A stretch of DNA of 38,551 nt from UMGS1532 sp045594795 (GTDB lineage: Bacteria; Bacillota; Clostridia; Oscillospirales; Acutalibacteraceae), in contig JAZNZF010000040.1 in assembly GCA_045594795.1 (NCBI GenBank), positions 1 to 38,551 of the forward strand, written 5' to 3'. The notes below the pieces were generated by a model. That model saw only the letters and a program-made list of their open reading frames with translations. It searched no databases and had not been told where the DNA came from. Position 1 is the stretch's first letter. Each line of letters starts with the position of its first letter. Both the position numbers and the translations under genes were made by a program. This document shows positions 24,182 through 33,001 of the stretch, piece by piece.

Positions 24182-25834
24182 TTACAGTATAGACTCTATT
24201 TCCTTATTATTAATAAGCCTTTCTATATTGCCTACAATCGCATCTGCAAAATCTTTTTTGCATAGTCCAATAGGATTGCCGTCAAGCTCAATGTAATAAC
24301 GGCTGTCGTTACCCTTTATTTTAAATATGGTTAAGTTTAATTCCGGATCTTTGATATTATCAATGGTTGTTAGCTTAATATTAAAATATTCCTCTGCACC
24401 TTGTGGGCGCTCATCTACAAGACTTGTATCCGAAATATACGGCGAAATGGCAAGCATATACGAATAGAAATTAGAAAAATTACTACTGTTTATTGTTTTA
24501 CCATCGTACTTAATTTTTGTTTCCTCTATATCCTCGCCGTCTTCTTGTTTTGTAACAGTGGATATATCAAAAATATACGACTTTCCGCCAACACTTAAGC
24601 TTAAACCTTTTAGCCCGTTCAAGTTATCCAAAAGCACAGAATCAGTAGCGTAATCCACACGGCTATAGCCCAAGAATTCGAAGCTTAAACGGGTTACCCT
24701 ATAAATTGCAGGTATGCCCTCTACTACCATTGAATAATAGTTTTCATCGGCTTTAGATTGTGCAAGCTTTATTGTGGTAGATACGTCTCCAACCCCATAT
24801 TTAATTGTAGCGTGTGGCTTGTCTAACTCGTATTTCTTTAAAACATCGTTCGGTATACCGTCTTTATTGAAATAATACACCTCGTAAGCTTCAAGGTCTT
24901 CTTTCATAATATCAAGCATATCTACAAGCTTTGTACCGTCAACGTGTGTATAACTGGGCTTTACCATTTTATAAAGAATGTTAGAATTTTCCCTGCCGTA
25001 CATTTCTATACGTACATCGCCCATTTTTATAAGCTCTCCCGAAAGCTCTATATAATCAAAGCTATCAAGCTCATTAGAAAAATACTTACTGTTATTCTTA
25101 GTTTCCTCAACCTTTGTGGGTGCGAAAGTATTTATATAATAGGTTAAATCTGTAGTATAACAGTCTATATATTCTGTTGCCAAAACATAAACTTTATTGG
25201 GCTTGTTTGAAAGCTTAAGGTAGGCTCCCTCCATACCGCTATTGCTGAACTTTTTACCAACGGTTATCGTGTAATTACCACTGTTTGCACAAACCTCTGC
25301 TACAGCCTCAGGCTTGCTGAAGCCATAATCCATATCCTCTTGGAAATCACGCTCGAAAAGATATTCAACATTTGCGCAATCGTTTGCAGTAAGAGAGGTC
25401 ATATCAAGGTTTATATACTCTTTTTTTACATCTTTAATATACCACTCGTTCTCTGTCTCACCTTCATCGTTACTTCCTTTTACAGAATAAAACTGCAAGG
25501 TTCCGTGGCTGTTTGTAAGTTTAATTGAACTAATATCATTAACATCAATGCCCGAAGCATAAAGAACCTTTTGGGTTTCGGATTCGGTGACAGAAGCCGT
25601 AGAAGTAGATGATGCAGTGGTTTTGCCAAACAACTTGTTTATAATCAATACAGCCGCTATTAACAAAACAACTATACCGATAGCAAGTAAAGTTCTCAGA
25701 ACTATATTCTTGCTTTTTGGTGGCTTTTTATGTTCAATTTGGGGCTTTGAAAATATAGACGAAGCCTCAATCTCAGCTTCGCTTAGCTGACTGAATCCAC
25801 TCTTTTCCTTATTTGAATTATTTTGATTTTCCAT
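24182..25834 (-). CDS. DUF4340 membrane-anchored protein
   Basis: A 550-residue protein with a 45-residue polar N-terminus, one membrane helix (about 45-67, LRTLLAIGIVVLLIAAVLII) and a large external part. The external domain matches DUF4340, repeated beta-rich units with motifs such as SIKLTNSHGTLQF, LTANDCANVEYLF, and VYVLATEYIDCY. DUF4340 genes are regularly found next to GldG-like genes, and this one starts inside the 3' end of such a gene (17-nt overlap), so they are likely translationally coupled. The function is unknown; a role in an envelope ABC complex is inferred from position. Confidence 0.8.
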   Translation of the reverse strand: MENQNNSNKEKSGFSQLSEAEIEASSIFSKPQIEHKKPPKSKNIVLRTLLAIGIVVLLIAAVLIINKLFGKTTASSTSTASVTESETQKVLYASGIDVNDISSIKLTNSHGTLQFYSVKGSNDEGETENEWYIKDVKKEYINLDMTSLTANDCANVEYLFERDFQEDMDYGFSKPEAVAEVCANSGNYTITVGKKFSNSGMEGAYLKLSNKPNKVYVLATEYIDCYTTDLTYYINTFAPTKVEETKNNSKYFSNELDSFDYIELSGELIKMGDVRIEMYGRENSNILYKMVKPSYTHVDGTKLVDMLDIMKEDLEAYEVYYFNKDGIPNDVLKKYELDKPHATIKYGVGDVSTTIKLAQSKADENYYSMVVEGIPAIYRVTRLSFEFLGYSRVDYATDSVLLDNLNGLKGLSLSVGGKSYIFDISTVTKQEDGEDIEETKIKYDGKTINSSNFSNFYSYMLAISPYISDTSLVDERPQGAEEYFNIKLTTIDNIKDPELNLTIFKIKGNDSRYYIELDGNPIGLCKKDFADAIVGNIERLINNKEIESIL

Positions 25835-27443
25835 TTCTCTTCCTCCGAGAAAAAATTAAAATAACAGTAATTAATATGATAACCGGTACACTAACCGCAA
25901 TTATTGCAAATGTAATAATATATCCCGTTTCGTATCCCGAGGTTGTATCAATTCCCATTTCAGAAAGGGTTACTGCATAATCTTGTAGCCCCGAGGGCTT
26001 ATCTCTATTAACAAGATTCAAGTTGTTAAGCACGGTTGAAAACAACTGTAAATTCCCGTTTTCGACACCGCTGTACTTATTGTTTTTATTATTTTCGAGT
26101 GCAAAATATGTGGTGATAAAATCGACCGAGGCGTATACAATAACGCTCGATTCACCATCATCGCCAAACTCTTTTTGGCTTAATACTGCTAACGGATATT
26201 CGCTTTTTTTAGTATCCGTAACACCAATACCCGATGCTATTTTTTTATAATCTGCCGTTCCCTTTCGTGCAGTTGATGATACCTTACTTGATTTGGTTGA
26301 AAGCAAGGTTGAAATTTTCGCATCACTTACCGTGTCAAGAATGGTTATTGGGGTGCAGCTATCCATTATAAGATTGCCATTTATTGCGTTAGGATTAAGC
26401 AAAGACGATTTGTGTGCCTTTGCATATAGCTGGCTGGTTTTTGAGAAATAGCCGCTTTTATCGTCGGTATATAAGACCCTTTCGGAGTCCATAGCTATTC
26501 CCCATTTACCAACTAAAGAGCTAAGCAACGGTAGTTTAATGTAACCCTCAGGTGCGATATACATAAACGACCTATCGTCACCAAGGCTTAAAAAGTTATC
26601 AATTAAAACAAGCTCTTCTAAAGTAATATCCCTTGTAGGCGAGCATATAATAATCATATCATATCCGTTAAGCTGTTCTGTTTGCAAGGTAACGCTATCT
26701 AAATTATACCTACTGCCAGACATATAGCTTTTTACATACTCAAAAGTATCTGCAAGATTAATATCGTTGATATAGGCTATATTTATATCGCGTAATTCCC
26801 TTAGAGAATCGAGCTTTGACACAAGATTTTTTTCTACCTTAACACCCTCAATTTGCTTTGGGTTTTCCTTATTAAAGTTAAAAAGACTTTTGACTCTAAG
26901 TACGGTGTTGCGAGTTTTAGAGCTACCGTCAAAATTAACCACGCAGGTTAGCATTATATCGCCGTACTTTAGCTTGTGTTTTTTATAATCGTCCATAAAA
27001 TTTTGCGAGCTTATTGTGTATGGGTCTATAAAATTAAGCTTTATGTTTGTGTTAAGCTCGGCAATAGTTTTAAGGGTATTTATAACGTCGTAATAATATT
27101 TTAAAGTTTCGGCTGTATAGCCATAATGATAGTTTAAATAATCACCCGATACAAAATCGGTTTGTGAAGAAACAAGAGTAATGCTTACGGGAGCGTCGAC
27201 CGAGGCGAAAAACTCTCGCGTTTTTTCTGACAGCTGCATTGGGGAATACTCAAGGCTCTCTTCTATAGGTGCTTCCTTTACAGGAGAACCGCTATTTCCC
27301 TTTTGCGAGCTAACGCCCTCGTCAATGCTTATACTTCCCATACTAATTCCGTGCTGTCCCTCTGCGAAGACAAAGAAACAGCTATTTAAGAAGAGTGCCG
27401 TAACGGCAGCTATACTAATTGCAAATTTTATTATTCTATTCAC
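25818..27443 (-). CDS. GldG-like ABC auxiliary protein, second paralogue
   Basis: A 541-residue protein with an N-terminal signal or anchor (IIKFAISIAAVTALFLNSCFFVF region), a large extracytoplasmic domain, and a C-terminal membrane helix followed by a basic tail (RRKRNGKSK). It matches the GldG-type auxiliary family: KLNFIDPY and KYGDIMLTC near the front, and YDMIIICSPTRDITLEELVLIDNFL in the middle. It is a diverged paralogue of the next upstream gene. The start is GTG 27443, behind AGGCGGTG; no ATG is suitably placed. It overlaps the DUF4340 gene by 17 nt. Function beyond partnership with the ABC transporter is unknown. Confidence 0.8.
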   Translation of the reverse strand: MNRIIKFAISIAAVTALFLNSCFFVFAEGQHGISMGSISIDEGVSSQKGNSGSPVKEAPIEESLEYSPMQLSEKTREFFASVDAPVSITLVSSQTDFVSGDYLNYHYGYTAETLKYYYDVINTLKTIAELNTNIKLNFIDPYTISSQNFMDDYKKHKLKYGDIMLTCVVNFDGSSKTRNTVLRVKSLFNFNKENPKQIEGVKVEKNLVSKLDSLRELRDINIAYINDINLADTFEYVKSYMSGSRYNLDSVTLQTEQLNGYDMIIICSPTRDITLEELVLIDNFLSLGDDRSFMYIAPEGYIKLPLLSSLVGKWGIAMDSERVLYTDDKSGYFSKTSQLYAKAHKSSLLNPNAINGNLIMDSCTPITILDTVSDAKISTLLSTKSSKVSSTARKGTADYKKIASGIGVTDTKKSEYPLAVLSQKEFGDDGESSVIVYASVDFITTYFALENNKNNKYSGVENGNLQLFSTVLNNLNLVNRDKPSGLQDYAVTLSEMGIDTTSGYETGYIITFAIIAVSVPVIILITVILIFSRRKRNGKSK

Positions 27444-27470
27444 CTTACGGCACCGCCTTTCTTTTATGAA

Positions 27471-29180
27471 TTAATAATTTTTTCTGCGTAGGTAAACAAG
27501 CACAGCTAAAGCAACAAAACCAAGTGGAATAAGCGCAATAAACACTATTGCAATTATAACTGCCTGTGCTTGTGTTGTAGTTGCAGTAAACATTCCCATA
27601 GTATCACTTAGTACCTTTGTTTCCATAACGTACTGGTCCTGAGCATTACGCGAGGTTGAATTAATGAGATTAACCAGCAATTTAAGGTTACCGTTTTCAG
27701 ATTTAGTTTGTATATGTGGGTTGGTTATAAAATCAACCGATGAAAAGGCTACTACAAAGCTTGCTGTTGAGTCCTTCTCATTTTTAGAAATCAATGCCAC
27801 AGGATGCTGTGCACCCGCACCCGTTGCCGACCAATCGGGGTCGTTATCGGGTTTTTTATAGACCGACATATCCATTGTTGCAAGTATAGCCTCAACACTA
27901 CGAGTACCGTTTGATTCATCGGTATAAACGGTTGAAATAGGCATCATACTATTTGAAATGTAGCTATAGCTGTTTTGGTCTACCGCGGCGGTGTAGTCGG
28001 TGCCTGTGGTTTCAAGATAAATGTTTGTGCGGTCGGTAGAATAATAGTTTTCGTCCTTAGAATAATATTTATATCCGCGCTGATAAGCAATACCCCACTC
28101 CTCTAAAAATGCATAAAGGTTGGGTAAATCGGGGCTTGCGGTAGAGCCGAAGAAAAGCAATGTTTTACCCTGCTTGCCACCGTTATCAAGCCAGTTGGAA
28201 ATAGTTTTAATCTCAGATGAAGTATAGTCTTTACCTGGGCAACAGATAATCATAACATCATATTTGCTGAAATCATATCCATCAATTACGTCGCACTTTT
28301 CAAGATTTAACGCGTTTTGTTTTGCGGTTTCGGCAAATAGACCCACATATTCTGGGGAGCTGTTTGTTGTTACTACTGCCACATTTACGTTTGTAAGATT
28401 AACCGTTTTGAATATACCGTTTGCAACTGCTTGCTCGATATTATTACCGTTTAGTATATAGGATTCGTACCCTGTTGTATAGTAGTTTGTGGAGCTTGAA
28501 TCGGTCTCAAGCTGATAGCAATCTTTTAAACTAATAACGCCAAGCTTTGCAGCACTATCTCTACCATCTGGATAGCACTTAACAAGTATATCACCATAAT
28601 CCATTTTTAAATCGTTAGAAGTGTATTCCTGAATTATGCCACTTACCTCGTCACTATACGGGTCTACAAATTCTACAGAGATGTTTTTATTATATTTATG
28701 GTACTGCTTTAAAAGCTCTACCGTTTGCTTATAATACTTGCCGCCACTGTTATCGGTTATTGCGTGATACATAGGTATATAGTCACCACTTGCATACATA
28801 TCCTCTGTAAAGAGAACCGTAAGCTCTACCTCATAGTCAAGCTCGCGCAAGAATTCTGCATTTTCAGGGTTAACCGAGTATGCGTTTTCGGCGGTCATAT
28901 CAAGGGTCATTGGATAGCGTTCATTCAAAACGCCCACAACAACGTTAAAGAGTATTACCGCCGCAATAAAGATTGCGGTTATAGCGGTAGCAAAGCTGCC
29001 GTATTTTAAGCGGTAGGCACTTTTCATACGTTCTTTTTTAGGAGCTTTGGGTTGGTTTGATTCTATCTCTACAGCCTCTAAAACTTCTTCAGTATCGGTT
29101 ACGGTTTCTTCCGCTACTGCAGTTTCTTTTTCTTCTTGGGCTATTTCTAATTCGTTAAGGTTGTTTTGATTGTTTTCCAT
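27471..29180 (-). CDS. gldG: GldG-like ABC auxiliary protein
   Basis: A 569-residue protein. About 55 acidic residues precede the first membrane helix (about 68-88), then a large external domain, then a C-terminal helix and a short basic tail. The family pattern LTVLFTEDMYASGDY, VEFVDPYSDEV, DYGDILVKC and YDVMIICCPGKDYTSSEIKTI is clear. GldG is known from Bacteroidetes gliding, where GldA/F/G form an ABC complex, but relatives in Firmicutes have no established gliding role. It lies 15 bp from the permease gene and is co-transcribed with it behind AAGGGGG. The gldG symbol denotes family, not proven function. Confidence 0.83.
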   Translation of the reverse strand: MENNQNNLNELEIAQEEKETAVAEETVTDTEEVLEAVEIESNQPKAPKKERMKSAYRLKYGSFATAITAIFIAAVILFNVVVGVLNERYPMTLDMTAENAYSVNPENAEFLRELDYEVELTVLFTEDMYASGDYIPMYHAITDNSGGKYYKQTVELLKQYHKYNKNISVEFVDPYSDEVSGIIQEYTSNDLKMDYGDILVKCYPDGRDSAAKLGVISLKDCYQLETDSSSTNYYTTGYESYILNGNNIEQAVANGIFKTVNLTNVNVAVVTTNSSPEYVGLFAETAKQNALNLEKCDVIDGYDFSKYDVMIICCPGKDYTSSEIKTISNWLDNGGKQGKTLLFFGSTASPDLPNLYAFLEEWGIAYQRGYKYYSKDENYYSTDRTNIYLETTGTDYTAAVDQNSYSYISNSMMPISTVYTDESNGTRSVEAILATMDMSVYKKPDNDPDWSATGAGAQHPVALISKNEKDSTASFVVAFSSVDFITNPHIQTKSENGNLKLLVNLINSTSRNAQDQYVMETKVLSDTMGMFTATTTQAQAVIIAIVFIALIPLGFVALAVLVYLRRKNY

Positions 29181-29195
29181 TATTTTGTGCCCCCT

Positions 29196-29897
29196 TTAAG
29201 CCCAACGTTTCTTTTCAAGCATACGTACCGTAAGGAATAAGAATACGGCCGCAACGCTTACGAAAAATACAAGATTTGAAAAATCAAGCACGCCCGATGC
29301 AAAGGTTTCTTGACGAGTGATAAAGGACATACTTGATACAAATTTTTGAAGTGGTTCGAAATTAATAGCTGATGCCAGACTATCCATCATAATAATAAGC
29401 ATAACCGCGCCAAAAGACACAACTGCAGACACAAGCTGACTTTCGGTTAAAGAGGAAATGAACAAGCCAATCGCAATAAGCGCCGCGCCAAGCAGTAATA
29501 TGCCTAAAAGGTTGCCTATATAAACAATCCAGTTAGGAGTTGTAAACACTGCAAAAACAAGTTGGTTTATAAAGGTTAGCATATAGCAGCCAGCAAACAT
29601 TGTAAAGGCGGCTAAAAACTTGCCCATTACAATACCCCAAAGACCAACAGGGGCGGTAAGTAGTGCTTGGTCTACCTTAAGGCGCTTGTCTTCGCTGATA
29701 AGCCGCATTGTAAGAATTGGGCACAGGAACATTGAAATGGTCATCATATAAGAGAATAGCGCGGATATATCGCCGTAATTATAATAGAAAAGATAGTAGA
29801 AATAAAAGCCCTCGAAAAGCGCAAACACTGTAAAAACAACATAGCCCAAGGGTGATGTGAAATAACTTCTTATCTCTCTTTTGAATATTGCGCTCAT
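29196..29897 (-). CDS. gldF: ABC transporter permease, GldF-like
   Basis: A 233-residue ABC-2 type permease with six hydrophobic segments. It opens MSAIFKREIRSYFTSPLGYV, the typical start of GldF/NosY-type permeases. RLISEDKRLKVDQALLTAPV is the usual loop after the second helix. It starts behind a perfect GGAGG site, 3 bp after the ATPase stop, and precedes the GldG-like gene. Substrate unknown. Confidence 0.88.
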   Translation of the reverse strand: MSAIFKREIRSYFTSPLGYVVFTVFALFEGFYFYYLFYYNYGDISALFSYMMTISMFLCPILTMRLISEDKRLKVDQALLTAPVGLWGIVMGKFLAAFTMFAGCYMLTFINQLVFAVFTTPNWIVYIGNLLGILLLGAALIAIGLFISSLTESQLVSAVVSFGAVMLIIMMDSLASAINFEPLQKFVSSMSFITRQETFASGVLDFSNLVFFVSVAAVFLFLTVRMLEKKRWA

Positions 29898-29900
29898 TTT

Positions 29901-30857
29901 CTATTCCTCCTTACCGTTATTGTTTGTTAGCCTTAAGAAAATTTCCTCAAGGTCAAGCTCGTGCTGTGAAAGAGTAAGCACTGTAAAGCCTTGCTCCATA
30001 AGGCGTGAAATTAAGGTGGCACGCACGTCGCTATCTGCTTTTGTATAAATGCTATAATCGAGGGTGTCTTCCTCAAAAGTACCAAGACAGGTTACGTCGC
30101 TAACACCTTTAATGTTGCCAATAAGCTTTATTGCATTAACCTTATCGCTACTGCTACTACCTTTTAAGCGTAGTGTTAGCGCGCTATTGCCCGCAATTTT
30201 GCGTGAAAGCTCAAACGGCTTACCGTCGGCAATTATTTCGCCACCATTAATAACGATAATTCTGTCGCAAACGGTCTGTATTTCGGATAGGATGTGCGAC
30301 GAAACTATAACCGTATGGTTGCGACCTAAGTGGTGGATAAGGTTGCGTATTTCTATTATCTGGCGCGGGTCAAGACCGACTGTTGGCTCGTCCAAAATAA
30401 TAACATCGGGGTTGCCAAGTAAAGCCTGTGCTATGCCTACCCTTTGACGATAACCCTTTGAAAGATTTTTAATAAGTCTACCCTTTACGTCATCAATTTT
30501 TACAAGTGTGCAAATCTCATCTATATGAGGCGCCTTTGGAAGTCTAACTTTTTTAAGGTCGTACATAAAGCTTAGGTACTCGCTCACCGTCATATCAGGG
30601 TATAAGGGTGGCAATTCGGGCAAGTAGCCTATATGCTTTTTAGCCTCTGCAGGATTAAGAAGTATGTCGTAGCCATTTATGGTAACCGAGCCCTCGGTCA
30701 TAGATATGTAGCCGGTCATAATATTCATTATTGTAGACTTACCCGCGCCGTTAAGACCAAGGAAGCCCAAAACCTCGCCGTCATTCACCGTAAAGCTAAC
30801 ATTACGTACCGCTATATGACTGCCGTATTTTTTTGAAAGTCCGGTAACTTCAATCAT
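29901..30857 (-). CDS. gldA: ABC transporter ATP-binding protein, GldA-like
   Basis: A 318-residue ABC ATPase. Walker A is GLNGAGKST, the Q-loop region has YLPELPPLYPDMTV, the signature is NLSKGYRQRVG, Walker B is VIILDEPTVGLDP and the H-loop is VIVSSHILSE. A roughly 100-residue C-terminal extension, common in ABC-2 ATPases, follows the nucleotide domain. It is the first gene of the operon, driven by the promoter at 30990-31018, and powers the GldF-like permease next to it. Confidence 0.92.
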   Translation of the reverse strand: MIEVTGLSKKYGSHIAVRNVSFTVNDGEVLGFLGLNGAGKSTIMNIMTGYISMTEGSVTINGYDILLNPAEAKKHIGYLPELPPLYPDMTVSEYLSFMYDLKKVRLPKAPHIDEICTLVKIDDVKGRLIKNLSKGYRQRVGIAQALLGNPDVIILDEPTVGLDPRQIIEIRNLIHHLGRNHTVIVSSHILSEIQTVCDRIIVINGGEIIADGKPFELSRKIAGNSALTLRLKGSSSSDKVNAIKLIGNIKGVSDVTCLGTFEEDTLDYSIYTKADSDVRATLISRLMEQGFTVLTLSQHELDLEEIFLRLTNNNGKEE

Positions 30858-30989
30858 TTTTTCACTTTCCTCCGTTTTTGTATTACCAAGCCGTAAACTG
30901 ACACAGCTTTTGTTATTTTAACTTATAAATTTTAAGAAAATGAGAACAGTTTTTTAACAATAAAAATACTAATCCACATTATCCTTTGT

Positions 30990-31018
30990 ATTATACTATA
31001 ATTTTTGATAATTAGCAA
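30990..31018 (-). promoter_or_regulatory. Predicted promoter of the Gld-like operon
   Basis: Minus strand TTGCTA (31018-31013), 17 bp, TATAAT (30995-30990). The leader to the gldA start is about 125 nt; I see no riboswitch motif in it. Confidence 0.7.
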
Positions 31019-31072
31019 GAGTTTATATATGCCAAAATACAGTATTTTATTGAATTTATTTGCTCTTATCTC

Positions 31073-31101
31073 TTGATTTTTAACAGAATATGGGATAGAA
31101 T
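31073..31101 (+). promoter_or_regulatory. Predicted promoter of fba
   Basis: TTGATT (31073-31078), 17 bp, TAGAAT (31096-31101). It is divergent from the Gld operon promoter, with about 55 bp between the two. Confidence 0.65.
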
Positions 31102-31135
31102 AATAAGGTAATAAAATAAAGGAGGAATAAAATTT

Positions 31136-31999
31136 ATGTTAGTATCTGCAAAAGAAATGCTTCAAAAAGCAAAAGCCGGCAAATATGCTGTTGGCCAGTT
31201 CAACATAAACAACCTTGAATGGACAAAGGCCATTCTCGAAACAGCACAAGAGTTAAATTCACCCGTTATCCTTGGTGTATCTGAGGGTGCAGGTAAATAT
31301 ATGTGCGGCTACAAAACCGTAGTAGGTATGGTTAAGGGTATGATTGAGTGCCTCGGAATTACTGTTCCTGTAGCACTTCACCTCGACCATGGTAGCTACG
31401 AGGGTGCAATGGCTTGTATCGAAGCAGGCTTCTCGTCTGTTATGTTTGATGGCTCGCACTACCCTATCGACGAGAACATTGCTAAAACAAAAGAATTAGT
31501 AGAGCTTACCGATAAGCTTGGTCTTTCTTTAGAGGCTGAGGTTGGTGCTATTGGTGGCGAAGAAGACGGCGTTATCGGTAGCGGTGAGGTTGCTGACCCC
31601 GCAGAATGTAAAATGATTGCCGACTTAGGCGTTACAATGCTTGCTGCAGGTATCGGTAACATTCACGGCAAATACCCAGAAAACTGGGCAGGTCTTTCTT
31701 TTGACACGCTTGATAAAATTCAGCAGCTTACAGGCACTATGCCTTTAGTTCTTCACGGTGGTACAGGCATCCCTGAGGATATGATTAAAAAGGCTATTTC
31801 ACTTGGCGTTTCAAAAATCAACGTTAATACCGAGTGTCAGCTTGCTTTCTCGGCTGCTACAAGAAAATACATTGAAGAAGGCAAAGATTTAGTAGGCAAA
31901 GGCTTCGACCCAAGAAAAGTTTTAGCACCAGGTGTTGAGGCTATTAAGGCTACAGTTAAGGAAAAGATGGAGCTTTTCGGTTCTGTAAACAAGGCATAA
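31136..31999 (+). CDS. fba: Class II fructose-bisphosphate aldolase
   Basis: A 287-residue zinc-dependent aldolase that splits fructose 1,6-bisphosphate into dihydroxyacetone phosphate and glyceraldehyde 3-phosphate. The active-site residues are visible: Asp84 and His85 in ALHLDHG, Glu133 in SLEAEVGAIGG, His177 in GNIHGKYP, and His207 in VLHGGTGIP. KINVNTECQLAF is the conserved C-terminal segment. Start behind AAAGGAGGA. It is monocistronic and followed at once by the hairpin element at 32016. Tagatose-bisphosphate aldolases are close relatives, but this form is the usual glycolytic one in Clostridia. Confidence 0.95.
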   Translation: MLVSAKEMLQKAKAGKYAVGQFNINNLEWTKAILETAQELNSPVILGVSEGAGKYMCGYKTVVGMVKGMIECLGITVPVALHLDHGSYEGAMACIEAGFSSVMFDGSHYPIDENIAKTKELVELTDKLGLSLEAEVGAIGGEEDGVIGSGEVADPAECKMIADLGVTMLAAGIGNIHGKYPENWAGLSFDTLDKIQQLTGTMPLVLHGGTGIPEDMIKKAISLGVSKINVNTECQLAFSAATRKYIEEGKDLVGKGFDPRKVLAPGVEAIKATVKEKMELFGSVNKA

Positions 32000-32015
32000 A
32001 CAATATCGCTTTCAA

Positions 32016-32408
32016 AAAAAGCCACGGAATGCGAGACTTCTCAAAGGGAAGTCTCGCAGTTTTATTCGCCTTGCGACGAGTTATATTGCTTCGCAGTGTT
32101 ATTCGGGCTTTCGCCGAGTGGTATTCGCTTCGCGAGTTTTGGTGGCGAATAAAATAACACTGAAACCGAAAGGTTTCAATATCACTTTCTTTTAAAATAT
32201 CTCGCCATAGGCGAGGAGTTTTTAAAAGAAAATATCACTGTGAGACCTGTCTCACAATATCACTTTTTGTTCTTATCTTTGAAATAGGTAATTTATTAAA
32301 GTATGTAACCCTCTATGACACTTTCAACTTGAAAGTGTCAATTTTTATGTAAAAAGAAAATTGGGAGAACACTTCTTTAAGAAGTGTCTTCCAATTCCGT
32401 GGCTTTTT
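32016..32408 (+). repeat. 393-bp element with 15-bp terminal inverted repeats and tandem hairpins
   Basis: Perfect terminal inverted repeats AAAAAGCCACGGAAT (32016-32030) and ATTCCGTGGCTTTTT (32394-32408) enclose a series of hairpins. The arms are: GCGAGACTT/AAGTCTCGC (32031-32057); TTTTATTCGCC/GGCGAATAAAA (32060-32154), holding three small TTC-loop hairpins; TGAAACC/GGTTTCA (32161-32178); TTTCTTTTAAAA/TTTTAAAAGAAA with inner CTCGCC/GGCGAG (32186-32231); TGTGAGAC/GTCTCACA (32239-32256); TGACACTTTC/GAAAGTGTCA (32316-32340); and an ATTGG...CCAAT stem (32360-32395). AATATCAC recurs at 32178, 32231 and 32256, with AATAACAC at 32153. No open frame covers it. The last stems, with adjacent T-runs, could end transcription from both sides. 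Confidence 0.75.
32360..32408. terminator. Hairpin likely ending the accessory minus-strand genes
   Basis: ATTGGGAGAACACTTCTT pairs with AAGAAGTGTCTTCCAAT with small bulges. On the minus strand TTTTCTTTTT follows, and on the plus strand GGCTTTTTATT follows after the terminal repeat. Confidence 0.6.
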
Positions 32409-32516
32409 ATTATTTTATCAGTTGACAGAAAAAACAATTATGATACAAAAAATGGCAAAGGCAACGCTTTTTATATATAATCCGTAAAAAGAGCTGGTTA
32501 ATCGCTGAGAATTTTC

Positions 32517-32936
32517 TTAACTGTTTTTAGAGATAGCAACGATTAAATTGCTTTCAGTTTCGTAAGCGATAGTATATTTTTCTCCTTTTAAAAATTCATC
32601 GTCAAACATTATATTTTTAGATATTGCATCTAAATCCAAATAAATCTTTTCATTTTCGTTAACAAAACAATATTCCATTTGAAAAGGACTTAATCCAGTG
32701 GATTCTCTAATTTCACTATCATATGTTCCTACAACTGTTTTAATATCAGGCGACACCAACGATTTTAATGTAGAACCCCCACCTAATAACACTAAAAGCA
32801 CAGCAATACAAACAGATACAATTTTCTCCCACTTTTTAAATTTCTTTCTTCCAAAAAACAAAACTACAACAGTCAAAATCCCCACAAGAAGAATTAGTGT
32901 AATTAATCGTATCCACAATGCAATAAAGTTGTACAT
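32517..32936 (-). CDS. Small membrane protein of unknown function
   Basis: A 139-residue protein with two membrane helices (about 4-26 and 37-53, MYNFIALWIRLITLILLVGI and IVSVCIAVLLVLLGG) and a roughly 80-residue tail. I do not recognise the family. The tail has a small beta-rich pattern (KTVVGTYDSEIRES..., KGEKYTIAYETESNLIVAISK). The start chosen is ATG 32936, 5 nt after AGGCGGTGA; an in-frame ATG at 32987 has no ribosome site. It is the last gene before the hairpin element. Confidence 0.6.
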   Translation of the reverse strand: MYNFIALWIRLITLILLVGILTVVVLFFGRKKFKKWEKIVSVCIAVLLVLLGGGSTLKSLVSPDIKTVVGTYDSEIRESTGLSPFQMEYCFVNENEKIYLDLDAISKNIMFDDEFLKGEKYTIAYETESNLIVAISKNS

Positions 32937-33001
32937 ATAATCACCGCCTTGGATATACTTCGGAGCCGCAATACTGAAACGTGTCACGAATTTCGGACAG
33001 A

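Noticed and set aside
30858..30989. Riboswitch in the 125-nt leader of the Gld-like operon
   Set aside because: I found no recognisable aptamer core or terminator/antiterminator pair.
32031..32340. CRISPR array
   Set aside because: The hairpin stems all differ, while the short AATATCAC motif is only 8 bp and the units are of unequal length. No cas gene is present.
32423..32450. Plus-strand promoter with TTGACA downstream of the hairpin element
   Set aside because: The best -10 at a suitable distance is TACAAA, and no plus-strand gene follows before 38234.
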